DNA of 64,000 nt from CAYFFZ01 sp049976505. GTDB lineage: Archaea; Thermoproteota; Nitrososphaeria; Conexivisphaerales; UBA164. The translations under genes and the position numbers were made by a program. The notes under the pieces are model-generated. The model did not search any database, was not told where the DNA came from, and worked only from the letters and a program-made list of their open reading frames with translations. Of this stretch, positions 34,078-42,281 are shown piece by piece. Within the stretch, counting starts at the first letter, position 1; every line of letters begins with the position of its first letter. The stretch is from positions 1 to 64,000 of the forward strand of contig JBMFIC010000003.1 of assembly GCA_049976505.1 (NCBI GenBank), read 5' to 3'.

Positions 34078-35595
34078 TCACCTCATGGACAGAGGACCAA
34101 GAGCTAGAAACGGAAGCACGGAGATGAAAACAAGCAACACAATGAAGAACGCCAGCACCAGCGAGAAAAGAGGCGTATTCGTTCTTATATCTGTCATTGA
34201 GAAGGACGGCTCCTTCTTAGAAAACGATTCAGAAAGCTTAAGTGCCAGATAAATCGGGACATATCTCCCCAAAACCATCAGCACGGAGGTTATTAGATTC
34301 AGGCTTATCGTGTTTCCTAAGAAGCCGTAATAATCGGAGCCGTTGTTAACCGCCGCAGAGACGACCTCCCACAGAAGCTGCGTAAAATTGAATCCTACAG
34401 AAAAGCTGAAGCCCTTTACAGAGATCAGGCTTATCGGTATTGCAGAAAGGACCAGAGCAAAATGAAATATATAGCCTATAACCGATAAGTTGATGTCCCT
34501 CGTATCCAGCCTGAATCCAAGGTATTTCGGCATCCTGCCGCTCATCAGCGAGGAGAAGAATATCGTTATTATTATGATAAATAAAAGCGAAATGAATCCA
34601 GTTCCGACTGTACCTGGCAGGCTGTCACTCAGCATCAAAACAATGAATATCGATGTCTGTAGTGGGGAAAGGGCGCTGATGGGAAAGACCGAAGCCCCGG
34701 TATTAGTAGCTATGGAGGCATAGAAGAGCGAGAGGGCGGAGATCGTGCTCATCTGCGAAGCTATGTTCTGTTTCAACGCAAGGGGCGTGGAGGCCAACAA
34801 CAATAACATCAATAAATAGTAAAACAGGCCAACAACAATGAACATTGTCGTGGAGTTCTGGAGATCTCTTGAAACAAGCCCAAAAAGAAAAACAACGCTG
34901 AATGGGAAAAGATACAACAAAACGATGTAAAAATAAGCTACTGCAGCGCTTGGCATAGAGGACGCGGCAGCAACGCCTTGGGCAAAGTAGGCTCCACCGT
35001 TGTTGCCTAGAAGCGTAATGCTGTTATAATAAGCAAGAGGGGAAGGCAGAAAACCAGCCAGCCTTGAGAACGGATAACCAAAAGGCACGCCTAGCAACAG
35101 CGCGATTAGGCTTGAGACAAACGATGTCAGTGAGAAGATCAGCAAGGAAATAAAAAAATCGCTGTAGAAATTCCCGAGTTTTTTGAAAAAGATCCCCCTA
35201 ATAGTTGCCACAACTGCGGACAGCCCAGTTGACGGCGCAACAAACTGCAAAAAGGTTAGACCGATGGTCTGGATGATGAACGGTATCTGTTGATTAACGT
35301 AGTGCTGAAGGTTCGTATTTGTGATATATGATGTGATGATGTTTAACCATAGCAGCCTATAATGTGATGTTACAAAGCCGAGCCAGATTGAAATCAACGC
35401 AATAGCTGAGGCAAGCAGATTCACCAGCAGAAGGCTTCCGAAGTACTGAGTCGCATTCATATCATATCTGAATATGTAAAATAATTTGGAATCAAAGAAC
35501 ATCTTTTTAATTATTAGCGCAAGCATAAAAGATGATACTAGGGCTAAAATATTAGGCCCTATGAGCCAGACAATGTAGCTGAGTATTATGTTCAT
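34078..35595 (-). CDS. kdpA: Potassium-transporting ATPase subunit KdpA
   Basis: A 505-residue potassium channel-like subunit with about ten membrane segments. Selectivity-filter and pore-loop regions are LGNNGGAYFAQGVAA and NNGSDYYGFLGN, plus ASIATNTGASVFP. The motif RMPKYLGFRLDTRDI is typical of the family. It is shorter than the bacterial form (about 555). The first pore loop (LLLVNLLASAIA) is difficult to recognise and may be divergent. Confidence 0.92.
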   Translation of the reverse strand: MNIILSYIVWLIGPNILALVSSFMLALIIKKMFFDSKLFYIFRYDMNATQYFGSLLLVNLLASAIALISIWLGFVTSHYRLLWLNIITSYITNTNLQHYVNQQIPFIIQTIGLTFLQFVAPSTGLSAVVATIRGIFFKKLGNFYSDFFISLLIFSLTSFVSSLIALLLGVPFGYPFSRLAGFLPSPLAYYNSITLLGNNGGAYFAQGVAAASSMPSAAVAYFYIVLLYLFPFSVVFLFGLVSRDLQNSTTMFIVVGLFYYLLMLLLLASTPLALKQNIASQMSTISALSLFYASIATNTGASVFPISALSPLQTSIFIVLMLSDSLPGTVGTGFISLLFIIIITIFFSSLMSGRMPKYLGFRLDTRDINLSVIGYIFHFALVLSAIPISLISVKGFSFSVGFNFTQLLWEVVSAAVNNGSDYYGFLGNTISLNLITSVLMVLGRYVPIYLALKLSESFSKKEPSFSMTDIRTNTPLFSLVLAFFIVLLVFISVLPFLALGPLSMR

Positions 35596-35596
35596 T

Positions 35597-36127
35597 TTAC
35601 CTTTTTAGTAGCGTTCTACCCTTATCACTTATAGTGTATTTAAAAGGTTTTTTGTCGTTTGTTCTGATTAAATAGCCTTCAGCGTAGAGCTGAGCTAGAA
35701 GCCTAGATGCGTGTTCTCTTGTAACATTAAGCAGAGACATCACATCACGTGCTGTAATCTCATGTTCCATTGCTACAGAAAGAACCCTCAACTTGCTGTC
35801 GTTAATCTGAGGCGCTTTTTCCTTTGTTTCAACTAGGTGAATAGTGGAATCAACGTTGGTTATTGCAGGCGAGGTCGGTTTATGCACTTCCGAGCGTCCT
35901 TTGTTTATCTCGCCGAGCAAATCTTCGAGGACCTTAGCATTTGTAGCATAGCTTTTAACTATCTGATGAATTAAATCGATGTTTTCGGCGTACACTCTGT
36001 AAATATAAATAAAAAAGGCTAGATCGATGGCTGAGATTATAAGCGCAATTACAGAGAGTATTAGTGATGTTGTGATAACTACCATGATATCCATATTGTG
36101 ATTTGACATCAAAATAAGCTTTTGCAT
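35597..36127 (-). CDS. Membrane-anchored winged-helix protein of the kdp operon
   Basis: A protein of about 176 residues with one membrane helix near the N terminus (VVITTSLILSVIALIISAID, then FFIYIYRV), a linker of about 60 residues with coiled-coil character, and a C-terminal winged helix (DVMSLLNVTREHASRLLAQL, YAEGYLIRTNDKKPFKYTIS). It lies one base upstream of kdpA on the same strand. It has no KdpC features. It could be a membrane-tethered transcription regulator of the operon. The start is uncertain: TTG at 36145, ATG at 36127 or ATG at 36109. Confidence 0.7.
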   Translation of the reverse strand: MQKLILMSNHNMDIMVVITTSLILSVIALIISAIDLAFFIYIYRVYAENIDLIHQIVKSYATNAKVLEDLLGEINKGRSEVHKPTSPAITNVDSTIHLVETKEKAPQINDSKLRVLSVAMEHEITARDVMSLLNVTREHASRLLAQLYAEGYLIRTNDKKPFKYTISDKGRTLLKR

Positions 36128-36177
36128 CCTAATGATAACAACCAAAAAAGAGCTGCCATAAAGCCTGAAACATTTAT

Positions 36178-36195
36178 CTATACAAATTTGTATAG
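36178..36195. promoter_or_regulatory. Perfect 18-base palindrome in the kdp divergent promoter
   Basis: CTATACAAATTTGTATAG reads the same on both strands. It begins right after the TATA-like CATTTATCTA for the rightward gene and stops eight bases before that gene's ATG at 36202. The leftward kdp operon begins 50-70 bases away. Its length and symmetry fit a dimeric winged-helix operator. Confidence 0.7.
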
Positions 36196-36201
36196 TACTT
36201 T

Positions 36202-36606
36202 ATGCCTACTATAAAAGATCATGAAATTGATAACACCGTATTAGACTATTTTCTGCAGAGCAGTTGTTTAACAAAATTGGAATTTATAGCTCTTTTTAAT
36301 GATTATTTGATGAACAATTCGCAGTTAAAAGAGCATTTTAAACACGATTTAGACAAATTTCTCAAAAAACCATCCGGCGAAAGATCAACTTTAAAAAGGA
36401 GGGGAATCGAAAACCTGACCAGCTGTTTTATGACGGTCGTTGCACTTTTAGCTTTGCAGGCGCTGAGCGGCGATGACCTGCAGCTTTTGATAAAGCTAGG
36501 TGAGACGCTTAAGGATGTGCTACTATTGGAGAATAGTGATGAAGTAGTTTATAACTTAAGATCTATATTGAAAAGAATAATAAAAAGGAAGGACACAGCT
36601 GAATAA
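36202..36606 (+). CDS. Hypothetical protein divergent from the kdp operon
   Basis: A 134-residue protein that I do not recognise. It is mostly helical, with no membrane segment and no signal peptide. KPSGERSTLKRRGIENLT near residue 52 looks like a basic loop, and VVALLALQALSGDDLQLLIKL is a hydrophobic helix. The C-terminal end is basic (LKRIIKRKD). It is read away from the kdp operon across a shared, palindromic promoter, so it may be a regulator or share the same stimulus. No known domain assigned. Confidence 0.6.
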   Translation: MPTIKDHEIDNTVLDYFLQSSCLTKLEFIALFNDYLMNNSQLKEHFKHDLDKFLKKPSGERSTLKRRGIENLTSCFMTVVALLALQALSGDDLQLLIKLGETLKDVLLLENSDEVVYNLRSILKRIIKRKDTAE

Positions 36607-36615
36607 CTTGCTAAG

Positions 36616-37377
36616 TTAAACGTCTTGGCTTTTTATCTTTGATATTTCTTTGCAGATTTCATTAAATCGCTCAGGTCCATCTTTTCTTTCTATAAGATTT
36701 CCTATTATGAGACCGTTCGCACCAGCTAGCGCAAGCTCACGAGCCTTTTCTGAGCTAGTTATTCCTCCACCAACAAACAGCAGCCCCGGGAACCACTTTT
36801 TGCTCTCCTTAACTATCTCTGGGGTTATTGGGCTGTTCGTTCCTGAGCCGCCTTCCAGATACACAACTTTGAATCCATAATGCTTTGCAGCTATCACGTA
36901 TAATGATACAAGCTCAGGTATTGGAGGAATCGGTCTTGCATGGCCAATGAAGGAAACCGCGCTGTCGGCGTTAATCACTATATAACCGGTTGGGATTGTC
37001 TCCAGCCTATATCGCTCTATCAGAGGAGAAGCCAGGACCTGTGCTTCAACCAAATAGTAGGTAAGGGACGAGTTCATCAACATCATAAAAAGTATGGCGT
37101 CGGCTTTTTTTGAAATCGAACCCACGTTGTTGGGAAATATTATCAGCGGACGATCTACTCTGCCCTTCATAAATTCCAGAACTCGGTCTATGTCCTCCTG
37201 AGCTGCAAGTGTAGATCCCCCCACAAGAAAGGCGTCAATAAAGCCCAAATCGAGGCTTGATATTACGGTCTCAAGCCTGCTGACATCCATGAATTTAACT
37301 GGATCTATTAGGGGGAGACAGAGCTTCTTGCTTTTGCTCTTTTCGAGGAGCAGTAGATAAACTGATCCCTTAGACAT
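36616..37377 (-). CDS. Geranylgeranylglyceryl phosphate synthase
   Basis: A 253-residue TIM-barrel prenyltransferase that makes the first ether bond of archaeal lipids from glycerol-1-phosphate and geranylgeranyl diphosphate. Family segments: CLPLIDPVKFMD, DAFLVGGSTLAAQEDI, FPNNVGSISKKADAILFMMLMNS (residues about 81-103), VYLEGGSGTNSPITPEIV and LFVGGGITSSEKARELALAGA. Ends ten bases from the convergent hypothetical gene. Confidence 0.93.
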   Translation of the reverse strand: MSKGSVYLLLLEKSKSKKLCLPLIDPVKFMDVSRLETVISSLDLGFIDAFLVGGSTLAAQEDIDRVLEFMKGRVDRPLIIFPNNVGSISKKADAILFMMLMNSSLTYYLVEAQVLASPLIERYRLETIPTGYIVINADSAVSFIGHARPIPPIPELVSLYVIAAKHYGFKVVYLEGGSGTNSPITPEIVKESKKWFPGLLFVGGGITSSEKARELALAGANGLIIGNLIERKDGPERFNEICKEISKIKSQDV

Positions 37378-37420
37378 CTAATATGGTAGGAATACGTATA
37401 ATATAAAAACCCTGCGAAAT

Positions 37421-39265
37421 CTACAGCTCGTCAGTAAGTGGCAGGCCCAGTATCTGCATTGCATCTGATATGACCATTTTGAACGCAAGAACTAGCGCCA
37501 GCCTGAATTTCTTCGTCTCAGGGTTGGGCTCATCCAGAACTCTTCTTTTTTCATAAAACACGTTGAACTTGAAGGCCAGATCATGAGTGTAGCTGGCTAT
37601 AGTGGTGATCGATAAAGATCTGAGCGCCTTATTGATTACATAATCAAGCTTGCTCATCTGCAGCGCAAGATCTCTCTCCTCAGGAGAAAGCGCTATCGGT
37701 GCAAGATCAAGCTTCTGTTCCCCGGCTTTTTCAAGTATTTTTACTGCCCTCGCATAGGAGTACTGTATATATGGTCCCGTATCTCCCTCCAGCTTCAGGG
37801 CCTCGTCTATGTCAAAGACGATCTGTTTATCAAGATCGGGCCTAACGAGCGAGTATCTTATGGCAGCGACGGCCACTTTTTCTGCTACCTCCTCCTTATT
37901 TTCAAGGCCTGGGTTTCTTTCGTTTACGATCTTAAGGGCCGCCCCCTTTATGGCGTCCATCAAATCATCCAAATTATAATATATGCCGCTTCTGCCGGAC
38001 ATGTGGACGAACTCCTTCTCCACGGGCCGTTTCATCACCTTCTCTGCTGTGTTCTTTGAAAGCGCGACCAGACCGTATGCTATAACGTTGTAATTCATCT
38101 TTCCGGACAATGCGCCAAGCGTTTCCTTAATAAGCTCCTGCAGGGGCAGCTGTCTTTGATCGATTAATATATATGTTTCATCCGCAGGCCTGTAGAGCCC
38201 CTTTTCCCCTTCAGAGAGATCTGTGGTGTATAGAGGCGTTCCGTCTGGCTGGACTTCGTACACTTTGTAAAAGAAGTCATCCTTAATTATACCGAGCTTC
38301 CATGCAGCATAGGTTAGGTCCTTTGCAGTGTAAACGGCCGTTCCATCGCTCCTCACCAGTATCTTCCTGTCCAAAAGCACCCAGCAGTTCTTATACTTAC
38401 CCTCTGTAACAAACTTTAGGAGTCCCTTTTCCTTGAGCACCTCGAACATCTTATTCCAGTACCCCCCGTGAACAAAATGGCTTTCCCAGTTTAGCAGATC
38501 GTATCTTGCCCCGATTCTCCAGGCGCTTCTTAGCTGCTCCTTTACTATCCTGTTAATTATGTTCTGCGCAAACGCGTAGATCTCCCCGCCCTTTTCGAGA
38601 TCCTTAAGGACTTGGCTCCTCATCTTTTTAAGCTCCTCGTTCTCCTCAATCGCCCTGTTGGCGTTGACGTACACCACGTCACCGCAGTAATGATCGTACT
38701 TAAGATCGCTCTCTGTTGGGAACCCAAGATACTTAAAACCAACTATTAGATCGGCCACCTGTACACCTGTATCGTCGATGTAGTTTAACACGGTCACTTC
38801 ATGTCCAACCCTTTTAAACAGTCTGTAAAAAGCATCGCCCAGAACGACGTTACGCGCGTGTCCAACATGCAGCGCCTTGTTGGGGTTCACGCTTGTGTGC
38901 TCGATTATGATCCTCTTTCGCGGGCCCACGTTGATCTCTCCAAATCCTCCACGGTCTATCAGCTCCTTGACGAATTTAAAATAAAATATATTGGTAAAGG
39001 TAAAGTTGATGAACCCGCTTCTGTGGGCTTCGGCGTTGATTTCCTCCCTATTAATGTTAATCTGCCCCAATAATTCCTGCGCGATCTGAGAAGGAGGCCT
39101 CCTCAAGGCTTTAGCCATGAGAAATGCAACATTGGTCGTAACGTCCCCAAACCCCTTCTCTGTTGGCTCGCCCACGTAGAACTCCTTAACCTCAGGCGAA
39201 ATCCTCTGAACTGCTTCCCTGATAGCGCTCTCTACCTCGGCAACCTTAGTAAGGAATGAGATCAT
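37421..39265 (-). CDS. argS: Arginyl-tRNA synthetase
   Basis: A 614-residue class I aminoacyl-tRNA synthetase. The HIGH motif is NKALHVGHARNVVLGDA (about 133-149). An Arg-specific N-terminal domain (1-100) precedes it. The KMSK region reads KRPVEKEFVHMSGRSGIYY, a variant with HMSGR. The C-terminal helical anticodon-binding domain begins near 490 (GPYIQYSYARAVKIL). Its start overlaps the end of the phosphatase gene by 20 bases. Confidence 0.95.
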   Translation of the reverse strand: MISFLTKVAEVESAIREAVQRISPEVKEFYVGEPTEKGFGDVTTNVAFLMAKALRRPPSQIAQELLGQININREEINAEAHRSGFINFTFTNIFYFKFVKELIDRGGFGEINVGPRKRIIIEHTSVNPNKALHVGHARNVVLGDAFYRLFKRVGHEVTVLNYIDDTGVQVADLIVGFKYLGFPTESDLKYDHYCGDVVYVNANRAIEENEELKKMRSQVLKDLEKGGEIYAFAQNIINRIVKEQLRSAWRIGARYDLLNWESHFVHGGYWNKMFEVLKEKGLLKFVTEGKYKNCWVLLDRKILVRSDGTAVYTAKDLTYAAWKLGIIKDDFFYKVYEVQPDGTPLYTTDLSEGEKGLYRPADETYILIDQRQLPLQELIKETLGALSGKMNYNVIAYGLVALSKNTAEKVMKRPVEKEFVHMSGRSGIYYNLDDLMDAIKGAALKIVNERNPGLENKEEVAEKVAVAAIRYSLVRPDLDKQIVFDIDEALKLEGDTGPYIQYSYARAVKILEKAGEQKLDLAPIALSPEERDLALQMSKLDYVINKALRSLSITTIASYTHDLAFKFNVFYEKRRVLDEPNPETKKFRLALVLAFKMVISDAMQILGLPLTDEL

Positions 39266-39953
39266 TAACCATCAGCCACTCCACTGATTCAATAACCCCC
39301 ATAGGGCCTTGTCTTTTCGTTGTTATTAATTTTGTCAAACTCCGAACCTCGTCCCCTACGCTGAAGTTGTTATTGACCAGGAACGAATAGCCAGACTCAC
39401 AAAACATAGGCACGTCCACCTCGCTGTCTCCAATGCTGGCGACTTCTTCCTTCTTCAGCTGAAGCTTATATATTATGTATTTAAGCGCTGCACCCTTGTT
39501 TACTTCAGTGGAGGAAAGGTGATAAGCAACTCCGCTGTCAAGTATCTTGGCATTTATTCCGCCACTTCTGAGAAGCTCGTTTGCGGCGGATATATCAAAA
39601 TTCCTCTCGAGCAGTATCTCCGTTAGCCTGGGCATCCTCTGGTTTATTTTAACTCCTTCAATCCTTTCGGACAGGTAGTTGAAGGCCTTGAGCGAATCCT
39701 CGTATCTGCCAAATATCTTAACGCGCGTGGGCTCCTTGTGGAAGACGACCCCACCATTTTCGCTGATTCCGAAATTCGCTAGGCCAAGAAACCTTGATAG
39801 CGTATAAGTCTCAAAAACGCTTCTTCCAGTGGCAAGTATAACATTAAGACCGTTTTCCTGCAGCTTTCTTAAAAGAGAAACGGCTTCAAGATTCAGTTTC
39901 CCATCCTTTTCTGTAAGCGTTCCATCTACGTCAACCGCAAGCAGCTTTATCAT
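39246..39953 (-). CDS. Archaeal phosphoglycolate phosphatase (HAD family)
   Basis: A 235-residue Cof-type HAD phosphatase. The nucleophile motif is LAVDVDGTLTEKDGK and the second motif LATGRSVFETY; the metal-binding motif is VASIGDSEVDVPMFCESGY. It resembles archaeal phosphoglycolate phosphatases, which clear 2-phosphoglycolate, but closely related HAD enzymes hydrolyse other phosphates. I chose the ATG at 39953; a GTG two codons before (39959) is possible. Confidence 0.85.
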   Translation of the reverse strand: MIKLLAVDVDGTLTEKDGKLNLEAVSLLRKLQENGLNVILATGRSVFETYTLSRFLGLANFGISENGGVVFHKEPTRVKIFGRYEDSLKAFNYLSERIEGVKINQRMPRLTEILLERNFDISAANELLRSGGINAKILDSGVAYHLSSTEVNKGAALKYIIYKLQLKKEEVASIGDSEVDVPMFCESGYSFLVNNNFSVGDEVRSLTKLITTKRQGPMGVIESVEWLMVNDLIPY

Positions 39954-40010
39954 TCTCACAGATCTAAAGATTATTAATTTAAATCAATAACTAATGATTT
40001 GTTCGCTTAC

Positions 40011-40052
40011 AATTAGCTAAAGCCCCGCCCTTCAGGGCGGGGAGGAGGTCAG
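40011..40052 (+). mobile_element. 42-base mini-element with IS200/IS605-type ends
   Basis: Directly after TTAC (40007-40010) comes AATTAGCTAAAGCC, the same sequence that opens the second tnpB element (at 63669 it reads ACTTAGCTAAAGCC). Then follow an 8-base-pair hairpin (40023-40030 with 40035-40042, loop TTCA) and AGGAGGTCAG, the same end as the first tnpB element (59562-59571). No coding sequence. It looks like a minimal non-autonomous unit that keeps the left start, one hairpin and the right end. Confidence 0.75.
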
Positions 40053-40143
40053 TAGCTGAGTGTAAAGGAGGCATCTGGCAGATATAAAACTGCAATATGT
40101 TTGATGCTTGCCCTGTGTGCGTTCGTTTTAAACTGGGGAAAAA

Positions 40144-40152
40144 TTTATAAAA
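40144..40152 (+). promoter_or_regulatory. TATA box of the 5S rRNA gene
   Basis: TTTATAAAA, about 26 bases before the predicted 5' end of the 5S rRNA. Confidence 0.6.
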
Positions 40153-40172
40153 GCACCAGCCAATCATAAAAC

Positions 40173-40287
40173 AGCCGGCCATAGGGGTAGGGTCCTACCC
40201 GGTCTCATCCGAACCCGGAAGTAAAACCTACCACCGCCGCTGTGTTAGTGAGGTGCGAAAGCCCTCGCGAAGCAGCGGTGCCGGCGC
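40173..40287 (+). rRNA. rrf: 5S ribosomal RNA
   Basis: The closing helix is GCCGGC at 40174-40179 with GCCGGC at 40280-40285. Internal landmarks are CCCGGTCTCATCCGAACCCGG with the usual loop B/C sequence, GAAGTAAAACCTACCACCG, and GAGGTGCGAAAGCCCTCG as the distal hairpin. A TATA box lies at the right distance. It stands apart from 16S and 23S genes, as is usual in crenarchaea. Ends are good to a few bases. Confidence 0.92.
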
Positions 40288-40290
40288 CCT

Positions 40291-41052
40291 TTATTTCTTA
40301 ATTGCCTCGCTTATCCTCGTGTGTATTGCATCAACTATGTTGCCCTTTATGGTTCTCTTGTTAAACTCGTGCAGTATTTTTATCGTTATACCTGAAGGGG
40401 TGGTCACCTTCTTGGAAAGATCATAATATGTAATATTTCTCTTTAACAGATAGTACGAGGTCGAGTATGCCGTGAGGTTTGCGATCTTATCCGCAAGATC
40501 CCTCTCGACCCCAGCCAAGACCATGTACTCAGAGAGGGAATCCAAAAAGTACGCGAGAAGCGCAGGGCCGCTTCCCACGATCGGCACAAGCATATCCAGC
40601 GTTTTTTCATCAACGAGGAACGGTACTCCAAACCGGCTCAGGATGTCTTTGAGGCTCTGGAAGTCATCCTTTTCACAGTAAGCAAGAACTGGGGCCTTGC
40701 CGGTCTCTGATGCGACGCTGGTCATTATTTTACAGATTTTAGCGCCCTGAAGGTTCTGTCTCAGCTTTTCGAACGGATACAGCGCCACAACAGAAACGAT
40801 GGTCTTTCCTGCGACATGGTTCTTTAATCTTTCCAGGAGGTCATCAACGTCGGCTGGCCTGACCGCTATAAATATAATTTCCGATGACTTGGCCAAATCT
40901 TCAACAGAGGAGGCCCTGACGACGTTCTTCTTCCAGACCCTCCTGAGCTCAGATCCTCTATCATATATAATAATTCTATCCTGGCCCCCTCTGGAGAGGG
41001 CTACGCTAAAAGCACGGCCCATGTTGCCTATCCCTATTATGCCTATGTTCAT
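40291..41052 (-). CDS. proC: Pyrroline-5-carboxylate reductase
   Basis: A 253-residue NAD(P)H enzyme, the last step of proline synthesis. The Rossmann motif GIIGIGNMGRAFSVALSRGG opens the protein. RPADVDDLLERL and VGSGPALLAYFLDSLSEYMV fit the family, and VTTPSGITIKIL is the usual C-terminal signature segment. It converges on the 5S gene. Confidence 0.92.
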   Translation of the reverse strand: MNIGIIGIGNMGRAFSVALSRGGQDRIIIYDRGSELRRVWKKNVVRASSVEDLAKSSEIIFIAVRPADVDDLLERLKNHVAGKTIVSVVALYPFEKLRQNLQGAKICKIMTSVASETGKAPVLAYCEKDDFQSLKDILSRFGVPFLVDEKTLDMLVPIVGSGPALLAYFLDSLSEYMVLAGVERDLADKIANLTAYSTSYYLLKRNITYYDLSKKVTTPSGITIKILHEFNKRTIKGNIVDAIHTRISEAIKK

Positions 41053-41119
41053 TCGATTATCAGATAACCATGAGGATGCATTTTTAAATATTACATAAGG
41101 ATATTTCTATGCTAGAACC

Positions 41120-41725
41120 ATGAGTACGAAAAATAATTATTCTCTGATAGTGCTTGCGGCAGGCGAGTCAACCCGTTTCGGCGAAAACAAGCTTCTGTTT
41201 AAAATAGACGGCAGACCCATCATAAGAAGGGTTGTCGAAGAGTGCTCTCTGAAGGGTCTGGAGATAGTGGTTGTTACCGGGCACGAAAAGGAGAGGATCA
41301 TGGAGGAGCTGAAAGGGATGGATGTTGTTTTCGTTTATAATCCGAAGTATCACGAAGGGGGAATGAGCTCCTCAATAAAAGCGGGAGTAGCCTACGCAAG
41401 CCCACTCAAAGCCTACCTAATAACGCCCGGCGACATGCCGTACCTCAGCGGGTGGATATGCACGAGGATCATAGAGGAGCACGAGCGCACGGGCAGTAGG
41501 ATAATCGTGCCCACGTTTGAGGGAAGAGGAGGGCATCCGATCCTCGTTGACGTAAGCTTAAGGGAGGAGCTGCTAGGAATAAACGAGGAGTCGAGGGGCC
41601 TCAAGGGGTTTCTGGGCCAGCACGAAAAGGAAATACACAGAGTGGAGCTTGGAACCTCAAGGATCCTTATAGACATAGATTACAGGGAGGACGTCGTAAA
41701 CAGAAAGCCGATAGACAAGCCCTGA
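41120..41725 (+). CDS. mocA: MobA/MocA-like molybdenum cofactor nucleotidyltransferase
   Basis: A 201-residue NTP-transferase that adds CMP or GMP to the molybdenum cofactor. The nucleotide-binding start is LAAGESTRFGENKLLF (13-28) and the metal-binding segment is ITPGDMPYLS; GGHPILVDVSLREEL lies further on. CMP addition (MocA) is more likely than GMP because the next genes code for a xanthine-oxidase-type enzyme, whose cofactor is normally the cytosine form. It is separated from coxS by 85 bases with its own TATA box. Confidence 0.85.
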   Translation: MSTKNNYSLIVLAAGESTRFGENKLLFKIDGRPIIRRVVEECSLKGLEIVVVTGHEKERIMEELKGMDVVFVYNPKYHEGGMSSSIKAGVAYASPLKAYLITPGDMPYLSGWICTRIIEEHERTGSRIIVPTFEGRGGHPILVDVSLREELLGINEESRGLKGFLGQHEKEIHRVELGTSRILIDIDYREDVVNRKPIDKP

Positions 41726-41778
41726 GCTTTAACTCTTTTTAAGTCTTAAAAGACAAGCTGTTAAAACAGTTTGAAAAA

Positions 41779-41788
41779 TTTTATATTA
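41779..41788 (+). promoter_or_regulatory. TATA box of the molybdenum hydroxylase operon
   Basis: TTTTATATTA, about 27 bases before the ATG at 41811. It supports that start and a leaderless message. Confidence 0.5.
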
Positions 41789-41810
41789 GCTAAAAATAAT
41801 GTTATCAGCA

Positions 41811-42281
41811 ATGGAGATCACAGTCTCTTTTTTCCTTAATGGAAAAAGGGTAACGGTGACTGCTCCTCCTGCCAAAAGCCTTCTGAGGGTTCTTAGAGAG
41901 GATCTTGGTGTAACCAGCGTCAAACCGGGATGTGAGGCAGGCGAGTGCGGCGCCTGCACCGTGCTTCTGGATGGTCAGGCAGTTACTTCATGTCTGGTTA
42001 TGATATCACAAGTAGAGGGCAAGCAGGTCACAACCGTCGAGGGTCTGGAGAGAAATGGAGCGCTAGATCCGATACAGGAGGCTTTTATTGAGGAGGGTGC
42101 CCTTCAGTGTGGCTACTGCACTCCCGGGTTCATAATGGCTGCGAAAGGCCTCCTGAACGAGAACCCGAACCCGACAGACGAGGAAATACTGGAGGGTATA
42201 AGTGGGAACATATGCAGGTGCGGGGCCTACCCCAGGATCGTCAGCGCGATAAAGAAGGTGGTGAAGAAGGGTGTCGTATGA
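41811..42281 (+). CDS. Molybdenum hydroxylase small [2Fe-2S] subunit
   Basis: A 156-residue iron-sulfur subunit. The plant-type [2Fe-2S] site is CEAGECGACTVLLDG, with a further Cys soon after (TSCLV). The second site is CGYCTPGFIMA then GNICRCGAYPRI. Together they pass electrons from the Mo centre to FAD. I chose the ATG at 41811 because of the TATA box; an ATG four codons before (41799) is possible. It overlaps the FAD subunit gene by 11 bases. Confidence 0.94.
   Translation: MEITVSFFLNGKRVTVTAPPAKSLLRVLREDLGVTSVKPGCEAGECGACTVLLDGQAVTSCLVMISQVEGKQVTTVEGLERNGALDPIQEAFIEEGALQCGYCTPGFIMAAKGLLNENPNPTDEEILEGISGNICRCGAYPRIVSAIKKVVKKGVV

Noticed and set aside
39991..40182. A 63-codon frame near the 5S gene
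   Set aside because: It runs through the mini-element and into the 5S rRNA promoter, so it is a chance frame.
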